Shown piece by piece: positions 53,110 through 62,509 of a stretch of DNA of 64,000 nucleotides. Origin of the DNA: Haladaptatus sp. R4 (GTDB taxonomy: Archaea > Halobacteriota > Halobacteria > Halobacteriales > Haladaptataceae). The translations under genes were made by a program, and so were the position numbers. Each line of letters begins with the position of its first letter. Positions within the stretch are counted from its first letter, which is position 1. Below the pieces are notes generated by a model that was not told the origin of the DNA, did no database searches, and worked only from the letters and a program-made list of their open reading frames with translations. Location: contig NZ_LWHG01000011.1 of NCBI RefSeq assembly GCF_001625445.1, positions 1,024,769 to 1,088,768 on the forward strand, read 5' to 3'.

Positions 53110-54369
53110 CTATTTTCCGAAGTCGGTGAGGTTGGCCTGCACGCCCGAGACCATCTCGGATTTGCGTCGGAGGCTGTTCATCGAGATGGGGAGTTGCGGC
53201 ACGATTTCCCGGACGGCCGTGTGGAACGATTCCGATTCGCCGAACCGGCCGTCGAAGGCGTTGCGGACGCTCTCGCGGACCTGCCAGACGCCGACGGGTG
53301 CCCAGTAGTCGTCGCTGACCTCGCGGAGGACGAGCGCCTTGGCCTGTCGGCCGATGTCTTCGAGGTGTTCGAGGACGCCGAGGCGGGAGGCGTAGTACGC
53401 TCCGGCGGTTTCATCGACGTAAGCCGTCCGACCTTCGTAGCCCTCGTGGGCGCTCCCCATCCAGATGTCGCCGGTCGGGGATGGGTTCCAGATGCTGCCC
53501 GGCGCTTTCATCTCCACGAGTTCGTACTCCCACTGGCCGGGCGTGAGGACGACCCAGTAGCGGTTGCCCATGTACTCGTTCACCCAGACCTGCGTCTCGT
53601 CGATGCTGGGCGCGTTGCGGATGCGGCCCCGAAGGTACTGGCCGATGGTGTCGTCAACGGCGGTGATCGACCAGCGCGTCGGGACGAGCTTTCGATTACG
53701 ATTCTGCCCGAGCGCGCCCGCCGAGAGGATGGTGTTGATGTCGTACACGTCGAACCCGCGTCGGTAGAGGTAGTTCATCGCGCCTTGGGCCTGCCAGTCG
53801 TCGTCTTCGAGCGTCTTCTTGACGGCGCGGGGGACGTGCGGGTTCTCGGTTAGGTCAGCCGAGGACGCGCGGGCAGTCGGCCCTGTCGGGGTGGCGATGT
53901 CGTCCACGTTCACGTCCAAATCGAGCTTTTCGGTCAGGCCTATCTCCACGTCCACCGGGCGGTCGGCGATGGCGATTTCGCGCTGAACCCCCACGAAACC
54001 GTCCCACACGTCGTCCACGTTCACCTTCGCGGAGCGGTTCGAGTTCAGCAGTCCCGTCCGGTACTGGAGGACGTTGTCGATGTCGAGGCCGCGCTGGTAC
54101 CAGTCGCCGCTGGTGGCGAACTCCGAGGCGTTCTCCTCGGCCCCGACGGGCGAGAGGATACCCGTCGAGACGTTTGGGTAGGACGACCGGCCGACGAACA
54201 CCGAGGGCGACGTGCTTCCGAAGAGCGAGTCACCCTGTGCGACCTCCGAAAAGCGTTCCTCGAAATCGTCGACGTAGTCCAGAATCTCGTAGGATTTCTC
54301 CTCGGCGAGACGACGTCGGCGCTCCTCCTCGTCCGGGCGCAAATCGTCGATATATTCGTCCAACCGCAT
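53110..54369 (-). CDS. nreA: DNA repair protein NreA
   Basis: The 419-residue protein matches the archaeal Nre family. Typical parts are SSPSVFVGRSSYPNVSTG (as STSPSVFVGRSSYPNV here), LSAGALGQNRNRKLVPTRWS, AVDDTIGQYL and the C-terminal helices. It ends with QANLTDFGK, a PCNA-interacting PIP box (Q-x-x-L-x-x-F) at residues 411-417, as in NreA of other Haloarchaea, where it interacts with PCNA and contributes to DNA damage repair. The N-terminus lacks the zinc finger found in some Nre forms. It is convergent with corA. Confidence 0.92.
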   Translation of the reverse strand: MRLDEYIDDLRPDEEERRRRLAEEKSYEILDYVDDFEERFSEVAQGDSLFGSTSPSVFVGRSSYPNVSTGILSPVGAEENASEFATSGDWYQRGLDIDNVLQYRTGLLNSNRSAKVNVDDVWDGFVGVQREIAIADRPVDVEIGLTEKLDLDVNVDDIATPTGPTARASSADLTENPHVPRAVKKTLEDDDWQAQGAMNYLYRRGFDVYDINTILSAGALGQNRNRKLVPTRWSITAVDDTIGQYLRGRIRNAPSIDETQVWVNEYMGNRYWVVLTPGQWEYELVEMKAPGSIWNPSPTGDIWMGSAHEGYEGRTAYVDETAGAYYASRLGVLEHLEDIGRQAKALVLREVSDDYWAPVGVWQVRESVRNAFDGRFGESESFHTAVREIVPQLPISMNSLRRKSEMVSGVQANLTDFGK

Positions 54370-54486
54370 TCACGAAACGTAGGTGAGCGAAGGGCTTGAA
54401 CGTTCGGCAATCCGGCCGACTTCGAGGGTCCGAGATGGGAGTGCTGGCCGTCGCTCGGAAGGGAGAAAAACGGGAGAACGGTGGGG

Positions 54487-55449
54487 TTAGTGGATTCCCA
54501 TGGCTTCGATCTGTTCTTGATAGCGGTTCCGGATGGTCACTTCCGTCACCTGCGCCACGTCGGCGACCTCGCGCTGTGTCTTCTTCTCGTTGCAGAGAAG
54601 CGAAGCGGCGTAAATCGCAGCGGCGGCGTAGCCGGTCGGCGATTTACCGGACAGCAGTCCCTCTTCAGCGGTGGTTTCGATGATGTTGTTCGCCTTCGAC
54701 TGCACTTCTTCGCTGAGATGGAGTTCAGAACAGAACCGCGGGACGTATTTTTTCGGGTCGACGGGTTTCATCTCCAGACCGAGTTCCTGTGAGATGTATC
54801 GGTACGTTCGTCCGATCTCTTTCCGTTGAACCCGGGATACTTCCGAAATCTCTTCGAGACTTCGTGGAATCCCCTCCTTACGACAGGCGGCGTACAGGGC
54901 GCTCGTTGCGACGCCTTCGATGGAGCGACCACGGATCAGGTCCTCCTTGAGCGCTCGCCGATAGATGACCGACGCGACTTCGCGCACCGATCGTGGGACG
55001 CCCAGCGCGGATGCCATCCGGTCGATTTCGGACAGGGCGAATTGGAGGTTTCGTTCGCCCGCATCCTTCGTCCGGATGCGTTCCTGCCACTTGCGTAGGC
55101 GGTGCATCTGACTGCGCTTCTTGGAGGAAATGGATCGACCGTAGGCGTCCTTGTCCTTCCAGTCGATGGTCGTCGTCAACCCCTTGTCGTGCATCGTCTG
55201 GGTGGTCGGCGCGCCGACGCGCGATTTCTTCTGCCGTTCCTGATGATTGAACGCACGCCATTCCGGTCCGGGGTCTATCCGTTCCTCCTCGACGACCAAC
55301 CCACAGTCGTCACAGACCAGTTCGGCGCGGTCGGTACTCTTGACCAACGTTTCGGACCCGCATTCAGGACAAGCACGCTCTCCCTCTCGTTCGTTCGCCG
55401 TTTGCTCCCCTTCGAGTTGGCGCTCCCGCTGACGAGTGGACCGTGTCAT
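54487..55449 (-). CDS. tfb: Transcription initiation factor IIB (TFB)
   Basis: The start at 55449 (MTRSTRQRE) gives 320 residues. The N-terminal zinc ribbon [10 protein letters not shown]...CDDCGLVV is followed by the B-reader region ([16 protein letters not shown]) and two cyclin-like repeats; the second has [20 protein letters not shown] and the first has [15 protein letters not shown] recruits RNA polymerase to TATA/BRE promoters. Haloarchaea encode several TFBs with different promoter preferences, and which one this is cannot be told. A TTTAAA box upstream and the divergent rnhA suggest a shared control region. Confidence 0.95.
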   Translation of the reverse strand: MTRSTRQRERQLEGEQTANEREGERACPECGSETLVKSTDRAELVCDDCGLVVEEERIDPGPEWRAFNHQERQKKSRVGAPTTQTMHDKGLTTTIDWKDKDAYGRSISSKKRSQMHRLRKWQERIRTKDAGERNLQFALSEIDRMASALGVPRSVREVASVIYRRALKEDLIRGRSIEGVATSALYAACRKEGIPRSLEEISEVSRVQRKEIGRTYRYISQELGLEMKPVDPKKYVPRFCSELHLSEEVQSKANNIIETTAEEGLLSGKSPTGYAAAAIYAASLLCNEKKTQREVADVAQVTEVTIRNRYQEQIEAMGIH

Positions 55450-55575
55450 CGCACTTTTATAGTAGTAACCTCTAAACATTTAAACCCTTGGGCAAAACCC
55501 ATATATGTCTGACGATCACCCGAATATTCTCGCGAGACCGGAATCTGTTTACTCGCACACAGACGAGTGTCGGCA

Positions 55576-56168
55576 ATGCCAGTCATCGAGTGTGACGTGG
55601 AAGAGGCACGCCGGACGCTCGCCGACGCGGGAATCATCGTCTCGGACGGAAAATCCGAGTACGAACAGTGGCGGGCGAAACACGGCGATGCCGTCGCCAT
55701 CGCGTACGACGACAAACTCGTGATCCAGGGAGCGAACCCACAGGATATCGAGGCGATACTGCGCGATGCGGGCGGTCACGCCTATCTCTACTTCGACGGC
55801 GCGAGTCGCGGCAATCCGGGGCCAGCGGCCACCGGATGGACCATCGTCACCAGCGACGGAATCGCGGCGGAGGGGGGAACGACGATTGGTCGGGCGACGA
55901 ACAACCAAGCCGAGTACGAAGCGCTCATCGAGGCGCTCGAAACCGCCCGCGACTACGGGTTCGATTCCGTGGACGTGAAAGGGGACTCACAACTCATCGT
56001 CAAGCAGGTGACGGGCGCGTGGAAGACGAACAACCCCGAACTCCGCGAGCGTCGGGTCCGTGCACGCGAACTGCTGGACGGGTTCGACAAATGGTCGCTG
56101 AAACACGTCCGCGGGAGGTAAACGAACGTGCGGACAAGTTAGCGAACGAGGCGTTGGACGATGGCTGA
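55576..56168 (+). CDS. rnhA: Ribonuclease HI, frameshifted as sequenced
   Basis: The ATG at 55576 (MPVIECDVEEAR; a GTG at 55567 is possible) begins an N-terminal extension of about 65 residues and then the RNase H fold: YFDGASRGNPGPAATGW, NNQAEYEALIEALE and DVKGDSQLIVKQVTG carry three catalytic acids. The frame breaks near 56110; restoring one C gives KHVPREVNERADKLANEA with the fourth Asp and a 197-residue enzyme ending at 56168. It degrades RNA in RNA-DNA hybrids. The end overlaps the next gene start by eight bases, as in other haloarchaeal rnhA operons. Confidence 0.9.
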
Positions 56169-56823
56169 CCGACCCGACGACGAACGACTGAACGACGAAC
56201 GGACGGACGAAGAACGACTGAACGACGGATTGCCAGACGACGAACTTCCGGAAGACGAACAACTGGACGACGGGCTCCCGAACGATGCCGTCTCGGAGGC
56301 CGAACGGTTGACCCATCTCGCACGGGAACGGGAGGATACCGGAGCGGAAACGGAAGCCGAGGAGTACCGAGCGGAGCGGGAGCGACTGCTCGCGGAACAC
56401 GGATTCGTCTCCCGAATTCGGGAGGAGAGCGCGAGAACCGTGTTGGTGCTCCACCCCGACGAGTGGGTCGAGGACGGAACGATCCGCGTCGAGCGAATTG
56501 AGGATACGGACCGTGCGGTCGAAATCCCCCTCACCGGTGCCGGCGACCCGGACGACTGGGACGAAATCGACGAACACAATCGTGCCGTCGTCGAACGCGT
56601 TCGGGACGAACACGGCGACGTTCACGGCGCGAACGCCCAGGCGTTCGCCGACTTCATGGGAAATCACTACGCCCGCCCCGTCGAATCGGCGACGAGGAAC
56701 GAAGTGGAGGAGTTTCTGACCGAATACTTCCCGCGCAATGCCTGGCCGACTGGGGAGCAGAAAAAAACCGTAAACGAATCGGTCGAACTCGTGTTCGACT
56801 GCGTTAGTCGTACTTCTCGATGA
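56161..56823 (+). CDS. rnhA operon protein (haloarchaeal conserved)
   Basis: The 220 residues start at 56161, overlapping the rnhA end. The N-terminal 45 residues are a repetitive acidic run (units like ERLNDERTDEERLNDGLPDD), probably disordered. The rest reads HLAREREDTGAETEAEEYR, then LVLHPDEWVEDGTIRVERIE and ANAQAFADFMGNHYARP. The family consistently follows rnhA in haloarchaea, but its role is unknown. Its end overlaps the convergent PadR gene by about 20 bases. Confidence 0.85.
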   Translation: MADRPDDERLNDERTDEERLNDGLPDDELPEDEQLDDGLPNDAVSEAERLTHLAREREDTGAETEAEEYRAERERLLAEHGFVSRIREESARTVLVLHPDEWVEDGTIRVERIEDTDRAVEIPLTGAGDPDDWDEIDEHNRAVVERVRDEHGDVHGANAQAFADFMGNHYARPVESATRNEVEEFLTEYFPRNAWPTGEQKKTVNESVELVFDCVSRTSR

Positions 56824-57160
56824 GGGCGCGGACTTTGTCCGCGCGCGAGTCGTCGGTGACGAACTTCGAGAGCGACCACGCAAAGCCGTCTTCGACGACT
56901 TCGAGACCCTCTTGAGTCAGGCCGTACTGGTTCGTTCGCTTGTCGAGTTCGCTCTTCTCCACCAGTCCGCGCTCGACCAGCGTGTCGAGGTTGGGGTACA
57001 GGCGGCCGTGGTTCACTTCCTCGTCGTAGTAGCTCTCCAGTTCACGCTTGATGGCGAGTCCGTACATCGGTTCCTCGGTGAGGACGATGAGGATATTGCG
57101 CTGGAACGCGGTGAGGTCGCGGGCGGTACTGCTTTCGGTGAGTGTTTGTGCCTCTGACAT
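56804..57160 (-). CDS. PadR family transcriptional regulator
   Basis: The start at 57160 (MSEAQTLTESSTARDLTAFQ) gives 118 residues; an ATG at 57172 adds four. The core MYGLAIKRELESYYDEEVNHGRLYPNLDTLVERGLVEK is a clear PadR winged helix, followed by a C-terminal helical part. It is similar to the 8220-8492 protein. It ends inside the convergent rnhA operon gene. A GATATTTAACC element upstream of the start is a likely promoter. Confidence 0.9.
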   Translation of the reverse strand: MSEAQTLTESSTARDLTAFQRNILIVLTEEPMYGLAIKRELESYYDEEVNHGRLYPNLDTLVERGLVEKSELDKRTNQYGLTQEGLEVVEDGFAWSLSKFVTDDSRADKVRALIEKYD

Positions 57161-57374
57161 AGGCTTTGACACGACGAGATATGTAACCGAGATATTTAAC
57201 CCTTCTCAAGTTTCTTGGTGTTTCTCGTCTATTTTGTTCGATTTTAACACTTGACTGCCACCCGTCGTCTACGGAGGGATATCATAGTTCTGAGTGGTTA
57301 CGCGGGTACAGAGCGCCCGTTTACACCTCCGCCGAAAGGACTTTTTGGTCTTCCCTTCGACTTCCACCCGATCC

Positions 57375-57908
57375 ATGACGAATCTCTGGGAAGACCTCGA
57401 AACGGGACCGAACGCCCCCGAAGAGATCTATGCAGTCGTCGAGTGTCTCAAAGGCGACCGGAACAAGTACGAGTACGACAAGGACATTCCCGGTGTCATG
57501 CTGGACCGTGTTCTCCACAGCAACGTCCATTACCCCGGTGACTACGGGTTCATCCCCCAGTCGTACTACGACGACGAGGACCCGTTCGACGTGCTCGTCC
57601 TCGTCGAGGATTCGACGTTCCCCGGCTGCGTCATCGAGGTCCGTCCGGTCGGCCTCATGAAGATGGACGACGACGGCGAGCAGGACGACAAAGTCATCGC
57701 CGTCCCCATCGAGGACCCGCGTTTCGACCACATCGAGGACATCGACGACGTCCCCCAGCAGACGAAGGACGAAATCGACGAATTCTTCTCCACCTACAAA
57801 AACCTCGAAGCCGGAAAGGAAGTCGAGACGTTGGGCTGGGAGGACAAACGGGCCGCATACGACGCCATCGAGCACTCCCAAGAGCTGTACGAAGAGAACT
57901 TCAACTGA
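57375..57908 (+). CDS. ppa: Inorganic pyrophosphatase
   Basis: This 177-residue family I soluble pyrophosphatase starts MTNLWEDLETGPNAPEEIYA. It has the metal-binding signature DEDPFDVLVLVED, the substrate Lys and Tyr residues in NKYEYDKD and HYPGDYGFIPQSYY, and VIAVPIEDPRF. It hydrolyses pyrophosphate released by biosynthesis. An upstream in-frame ATG at 57294 was rejected because it reads through leader sequence. Length and motifs are complete. Confidence 0.95.
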   Translation: MTNLWEDLETGPNAPEEIYAVVECLKGDRNKYEYDKDIPGVMLDRVLHSNVHYPGDYGFIPQSYYDDEDPFDVLVLVEDSTFPGCVIEVRPVGLMKMDDDGEQDDKVIAVPIEDPRFDHIEDIDDVPQQTKDEIDEFFSTYKNLEAGKEVETLGWEDKRAAYDAIEHSQELYEENFN

Positions 57909-58197
57909 CGCTTCGGTCGATTTCGAACGATCCGTTTTGTTTTCCTCCACTTCCTCAGCGGTTGCCCCGCGATTCGAAACGACCGCGTTCTCCCGGTCGT
58001 CGAACGCGCGGAATCCTCAACTATATGTCTTTTCTTATTCTGTTTCGTGTACATTTATGGACCTTTCGAAAGCCACCGATTTCGTCGGGAAAATCGGCTT
58101 TCAGGACGGTTTCGGAAACGACGATTCGTCATTGACTATAAAGCTGCCAGTAAATCCACCCGTAATTATATACGTTTTGGCCGAGCTATGCGATACC

Positions 58198-59316
58198 ATG
58201 CTCGCCGGATTCGTCAACGAAAATGCTCCCGTGGTCGTCGCCGCGCTCTTCTTGCTTCTCTCCGGTGGCGGCGTGCTGTACGCCGTCCAATTTCGGTCGT
58301 TGGGTCGTCACAGTACCGACGACCCCGAATCGGTCGATTCACTCCGAGAGACGATTGCGGGGCAAAACCGAGTCGCCCTCGTCGTTCCCGAAGGTGCGAG
58401 TATCGACTCGTTAGCCGCCGCCGTCGGACTCCAAGCGCTCTGCAAGGATTGGGGTGTCGCGGGGCGTATCGCCGCCGAAGGAAACGTGACGGGCGAGGAC
58501 AGCAAGGCGTTCTGCAACATCTTCGATATCGACGTGACGATTTTGGACGAGAACGGTGAAGGGTTGCCGGACTGCGACGCCGGTATCGCCATCGGTGGTG
58601 GCGGTGCGGTCCCCCGACTATCGAACAACCCGCCGGTAGTCGGTGTCATCCGCCATCGTCCCACCGCCGAGGAGAACATCCTGACGATCACGCGGACCGA
58701 CGACGGCGCGACGTCGACCGTCGTCACCGAACTCGTTCGGGAGATGGAGTTCGTCCCGGATCAGCGCGTAGCCACGGCGTTGCTGTACGGGATTCGTGCA
58801 GGGACCCGCGAGTTCCGGCGGGCCAACGGGGTGAACGACTACGACGCGGCCGGTTTCCTGCACGCCTATGCCGACCTCGGGAGGATCGAGGAACTTCGTT
58901 CGCCCGGCGTCAGCGGCGACACGTTCGACGTGCTCGGCGAGGCGATTGCCAGTCGGGAGCGGCGTGCGAGTTTTGCCGTGGCGAACGTCGGCGTCGTCCC
59001 GTCGGTAAGCGCGTTGGAGGAAGCCGCAGACTCCCTTTTGCGATTGGAGGGCGTCTCGACGGCCGCCGTGTTCGGACTCCACGAGGAAACGATCGTCATC
59101 TCCTGTCGGGCGGAGGACGTTCGAACCAGCGCCGTCGATATCCTCACTGGTGCGTTCGACGCACGCGAGACGACGGGCGGGAACGCGGATGCCGCGACCG
59201 CACGGGTTCCGCTCGGTATCTTCGCGCAAGTCGACAGCGAACACACCGACACGTTGGATTCGCTCATCGACGCGAGCACCCGAAAAGCTCTGTTCACTGC
59301 CTTCGAGAGTTCGTAA
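58198..59316 (+). CDS. Membrane-anchored DHH-family protein with degenerate motifs
   Basis: The ATG at 58198 is about 26 bases after AATTATATA, hence a leaderless start; a longer frame from 57937 reads through it. The 372 residues begin with a membrane helix (VVVAALFLLLSGGGVLYAV). The DHH-like region runs from about 55 to 190: the usual HxNPDxDxxGS is VVPEGASIDSLAAAVG and the DHH is replaced by IRHRPTAEEN. The C-terminal DHHA1-like part has TTGGNADAATARVP in place of GGGHxxAA. It resembles NrnA/GdpP-type phosphoesterases but has lost the metal ligands I would expect, suggesting a binding or structural role. Confidence 0.78.
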   Translation: MLAGFVNENAPVVVAALFLLLSGGGVLYAVQFRSLGRHSTDDPESVDSLRETIAGQNRVALVVPEGASIDSLAAAVGLQALCKDWGVAGRIAAEGNVTGEDSKAFCNIFDIDVTILDENGEGLPDCDAGIAIGGGGAVPRLSNNPPVVGVIRHRPTAEENILTITRTDDGATSTVVTELVREMEFVPDQRVATALLYGIRAGTREFRRANGVNDYDAAGFLHAYADLGRIEELRSPGVSGDTFDVLGEAIASRERRASFAVANVGVVPSVSALEEAADSLLRLEGVSTAAVFGLHEETIVISCRAEDVRTSAVDILTGAFDARETTGGNADAATARVPLGIFAQVDSEHTDTLDSLIDASTRKALFTAFESS

Positions 59317-59383
59317 TACGGAAACTTGTGAGATGATAGCATGGAAACGAAGGTTCTTGTAGCCGCCTGTGGTAGAGCGGCGT

Positions 59384-60730
59384 ATGGGTCTATTCGATAG
59401 GCTTCGTGGGGACGATGCTCCACGTGTTGCCTTCTTCGGCATCGACGGCGTGCCGTACAGTTTCCTCAAGGAAAACGCCTCGGAGTTCCCGAACATCGCA
59501 TCGCTCGCGAGCGAGGGAAGCGCCGGAGCAATCGACAGCATCGTTCCGCCCGAGTCCTCCGCCTGCTGGCCGACGCTCACGACTGGCGTCAATCCCGGAC
59601 AGACGGGTGTCTACGGCTTCCAGGACCGCGAGGTCGGCTCGTACGATACCTACGTTCCGATGGGACGCGACGTACAGGCGACGCGCATCTGGGACCGCGT
59701 CACCGACGCGGGTCGAAAGGCGACGGTGATGAACGTTCCCGTCACGTTCCCGCCACAGCGTAACGTCCAGCGGATGGTTTCCGGTTTCCTCTCGCCCGGC
59801 GTGGACAAAGGTGCCTACCCGGACGAGATGCGGAACTACCTGAGTTCCATCGACTATGCCATCGACACGAACGCGAAGTTGGGGCACAAAGAGGACAAGA
59901 CCGAGTTCATCGAGAACGCACACGAGACGCTCAAGACGCGCTACGAGTCGTTCCAGCACTACATCGACGAGGACGACTGGGACCTCTTCTTCGGCGTGTT
60001 CATGACGACTGACCGTGTGAACCACTTCCTCTTCAAGGATTACGAGGAGGACGGCGAGTACAAAGAGGAGTTCATCGAGTTCTACCGAACGCTGGACGAG
60101 TACCTCGGCAAACTCCGTGACTCGCTGCCGGACGACGTGACGATGGTCGTCGCCAGCGACCACGGGTTCACCAGCCTCAACCACGAGGTTCACTTCAACA
60201 CGTGGCTCGAACAGGAGGGCCTGCTCTCCTACGAGGACGACGACCACGAGGAACTCGGCGACATCAGCGACGACACCGTCGCCTACTCGCTCATCCCGGG
60301 TCGCTTCTACATCAACCTCGAAGGCCGCGAACCGCGCGGAAGCGTTCCACAGGACGAGTACGAGGAGAAACGCGCCGAACTCAAGGAGAAACTCGAAAAC
60401 CTCGAAGGGCCGAACGGCGAGAAGGTCTGCTGGCGCGTGGTCGAGAAGGAAGATGCCTTCGACGGCGACCACGAGGACATCGCACCCGACCTCGTCGCGG
60501 TTCCGAACCACGGCTTCGATCTGAAGGCCGGATTCAAGGGTCACGACGACGTGTTCGGCGTCGGGCCGCGTAACGGCATGCACAGCTTCGACAACGCGAC
60601 GCTGTTCGTGGACGACCCGGACGCGAACATCCCGGAGGACACCGACCTGCTCAACATCGCCCCGACCATCCTCGACTTGATGGAACTCGACTATCCGAAG
60701 GGCGAACTCGAAGGCCGTAGCCTGGTCTGA
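59384..60730 (+). CDS. Alkaline-phosphatase-superfamily phosphodiesterase/pyrophosphatase
   Basis: The 448 residues start MGLFDRLRGDDAPRVAFFGI. The fold is that of type I phosphodiesterase/nucleotide pyrophosphatase: metal Asp in FGIDGVPYSFL, the nucleophile Thr in PESSACWPTLTTGVNPGQTG, and VASDHGFTSLNHEVHFN with metal-binding Asp and His. The C-terminal PTILDLMELDYPKGELEG is typical of sugar-phosphate or phosphoglycerate-mutase-like members. It has no signal, so it should act inside the cell. The substrate is unknown. Confidence 0.9.
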   Translation: MGLFDRLRGDDAPRVAFFGIDGVPYSFLKENASEFPNIASLASEGSAGAIDSIVPPESSACWPTLTTGVNPGQTGVYGFQDREVGSYDTYVPMGRDVQATRIWDRVTDAGRKATVMNVPVTFPPQRNVQRMVSGFLSPGVDKGAYPDEMRNYLSSIDYAIDTNAKLGHKEDKTEFIENAHETLKTRYESFQHYIDEDDWDLFFGVFMTTDRVNHFLFKDYEEDGEYKEEFIEFYRTLDEYLGKLRDSLPDDVTMVVASDHGFTSLNHEVHFNTWLEQEGLLSYEDDDHEELGDISDDTVAYSLIPGRFYINLEGREPRGSVPQDEYEEKRAELKEKLENLEGPNGEKVCWRVVEKEDAFDGDHEDIAPDLVAVPNHGFDLKAGFKGHDDVFGVGPRNGMHSFDNATLFVDDPDANIPEDTDLLNIAPTILDLMELDYPKGELEGRSLV

Positions 60731-60857
60731 ATCGGTAATTTCGTTCTTCGTCTTTCGCTGATAGCGCCCGCGAGTAGCGCGATTGTGATTACGAATCCTG
60801 AGTCGTTTTCGTACGCCCACCGAACACCTATCACGCCGGACGAACCACCGACGAGCG

Positions 60858-61577
60858 ATGGCGCTCTCTCCTCGAACCCTCGATTCGCTCGTCTCGTACT
60901 GGACGGACCGCCTCGGCGTCGATGACGACGCGTTCGACCGCGAAGCAGTTACGGTCGGTCCGGCGAACGAAGGTGGAATACAACTGTTTCGGCGCGGGGA
61001 AGCGCTCGTCGTCGGTGCACCGGAGTCTCGCGTCGCGGCGGTTCGCGAACGCCTCTCCGACTGTGATTCAACGATTGTGACGGAGGGAGAGGCACTTCGT
61101 CGGCGGTTCGAGTCTCTCGGAACGGTGACGGCCGTGTTCGACTCGACGTTTTACGGCTACGCCGACGAAGAATCGTTCGCTCCCGTCCTTTCGGACGCTC
61201 GCTTGCTGACGGTGGACGATCACGCCGCGTACGAGCGACTTCGTACGACGGTCCCTGACGAGGAGTGGTCGAACGGTGGCTCGCAGTTCGAAATCGGGAC
61301 GACAGTCGGGTTGTTCGACGGCGACGAACTCGTCGCCACCGCGGGCTACGAGGTGTGGGACGACTTCCTCGCGCACATCGCAGTCGTCGTCCATCCGAAC
61401 CAGCGCGGGAACGGTTACGGCCGCGAGGTCGTCTCCGAAGTGACCGAACAGGTGCTCGGCGATGGACTCCTTCCACAGTACCGAACCGCAGACGAATGGC
61501 CGTGGTCTGTCGCGCTGGCCGAAAGCCTCGGCTTCGAGCGGTTCGTGACGGCGGCGCTGGTCCAATTGGAGTTGTAG
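60858..61577 (+). CDS. GNAT family N-acetyltransferase
   Basis: The 239-residue protein has an N-terminal domain of about 120 residues (GGIQLFRRGEALVVGAPESR) and a C-terminal GNAT domain with the acetyl-CoA loop VVHPNQRGNGYGREVVSEV and ALAESLGFERFV. The two-part layout suggests a substrate-binding N-terminal half. It acetylates an amine, and the identity cannot be told. It stands alone between the phosphodiesterase and a small membrane gene. Confidence 0.82.
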   Translation: MALSPRTLDSLVSYWTDRLGVDDDAFDREAVTVGPANEGGIQLFRRGEALVVGAPESRVAAVRERLSDCDSTIVTEGEALRRRFESLGTVTAVFDSTFYGYADEESFAPVLSDARLLTVDDHAAYERLRTTVPDEEWSNGGSQFEIGTTVGLFDGDELVATAGYEVWDDFLAHIAVVVHPNQRGNGYGREVVSEVTEQVLGDGLLPQYRTADEWPWSVALAESLGFERFVTAALVQLEL

Positions 61578-61629
61578 CCGGGGTGTGGGTGAACAATCGT
61601 TAAGAGAAGGTGAAAGAAACCACTGTGGC

Positions 61630-61842
61630 ATGAACCGTGGAGTGATGTTTTTCGGTCTCGTTCTCGTGATGATCGGTGGCTTGTTCATCTACACGCCAAT
61701 GTCGTTCCGAAGTCTCGTTTCGACCCGCGAGTGGACAGCAGACGCCGACGCCGCGGAGCAAAAGCATCGAACGCGGGCGAACTATCTGGGAAAATCGATG
61801 GCTCTCGTCGGTGTCGCCATCATGGTTTACGGGGCGTTCTGA
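61630..61842 (+). CDS. Small two-helix membrane protein
   Basis: The start at 61630 (MNRGVMFFGLVLVMIGGLFI) gives 70 residues with two membrane helices joined by a loop, SLVSTREWTADADAAEQKHR. An upstream extension from 61585 is not supported. The function is unknown. Confidence 0.6.
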   Translation: MNRGVMFFGLVLVMIGGLFIYTPMSFRSLVSTREWTADADAAEQKHRTRANYLGKSMALVGVAIMVYGAF

Positions 61843-61874
61843 GTTGCGCTGACGTGAGCAGACGAAACCGAGAA

Positions 61875-62438
61875 TCAGACCGAATCGGGTTGGCTGTGAA
61901 TTTCGAGGTTCACGTCTCGCGGTTGCCCCTCCAAATCCGTGACGATGCGTTTGACGACCTTTTCGGCTTCCGAGAGCACGAGTGGTTTCGCCTTGTCCAC
62001 GACCCACCCGAGCGAGACGAACATGGGTAAATCGAGCATGCCGGAACTCGCCGAATCGGCGTCGAAGTGAATCGAGAGCCACACCCGCGAGGCGGTTTCC
62101 CTGCCTTCGGGGGCTTCCTCGGGGACTTCCTCGACGCGCCAACTGCCGTGGGCGTGAATGTCCTTGATGATCTTCCAGTCGATGCGGTTCGGTCGGTCGA
62201 GTTCCGTCACCTCGGAGCGGACGACGTACTGAATCTTCCACCACTTGAGGTGGATGTCGTACTCCGTCCCCGGGCCGCCGTCCCCGTCGTGTGTAACCCT
62301 CGTCAGGTGTTCCGAGTAGTTCGCGTAGCCCGGAAAGTCGAGCAGGAATTCGTAGGCCTCCTCCGGCGGCACGTAGACGACGGTACTGAGTTCGAGGTGA
62401 TCCACGCGTTTCGATTTTGCGGGATCGAAAGTAAACAT
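61875..62438 (-). CDS. SRPBCC (START-like) domain protein
   Basis: The 187 residues include VDHLELSTVVYVPPEEAYEFLLDFPGY, the start of a SRPBCC ligand-binding fold, with VTRV, WWKIQYVVRSEVTELDRPNRIDWKI and a long C-terminal helix (KAKPLVLSEAEKVVKRIV). Such proteins bind lipids or polyketides, or act as coenzyme Q-type chaperones (COQ10-like). The start at 62438 is divergent from the flavoprotein at 62510 with 71 bases between. Confidence 0.85.
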   Translation of the reverse strand: MFTFDPAKSKRVDHLELSTVVYVPPEEAYEFLLDFPGYANYSEHLTRVTHDGDGGPGTEYDIHLKWWKIQYVVRSEVTELDRPNRIDWKIIKDIHAHGSWRVEEVPEEAPEGRETASRVWLSIHFDADSASSGMLDLPMFVSLGWVVDKAKPLVLSEAEKVVKRIVTDLEGQPRDVNLEIHSQPDSV

Positions 62439-62509
62439 TCCGGCGAGGGGACGTGAACGCCCACTCCGCCAACAGTCCGTTTATACCACCGCACCGACAA
62501 CCATCGACC

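Noticed and set aside
59390..60820. 476-codon minus-strand frame
   Set aside because: Antisense to the phosphodiesterase; rich in Val/Glu/Arg as expected for a reverse frame.
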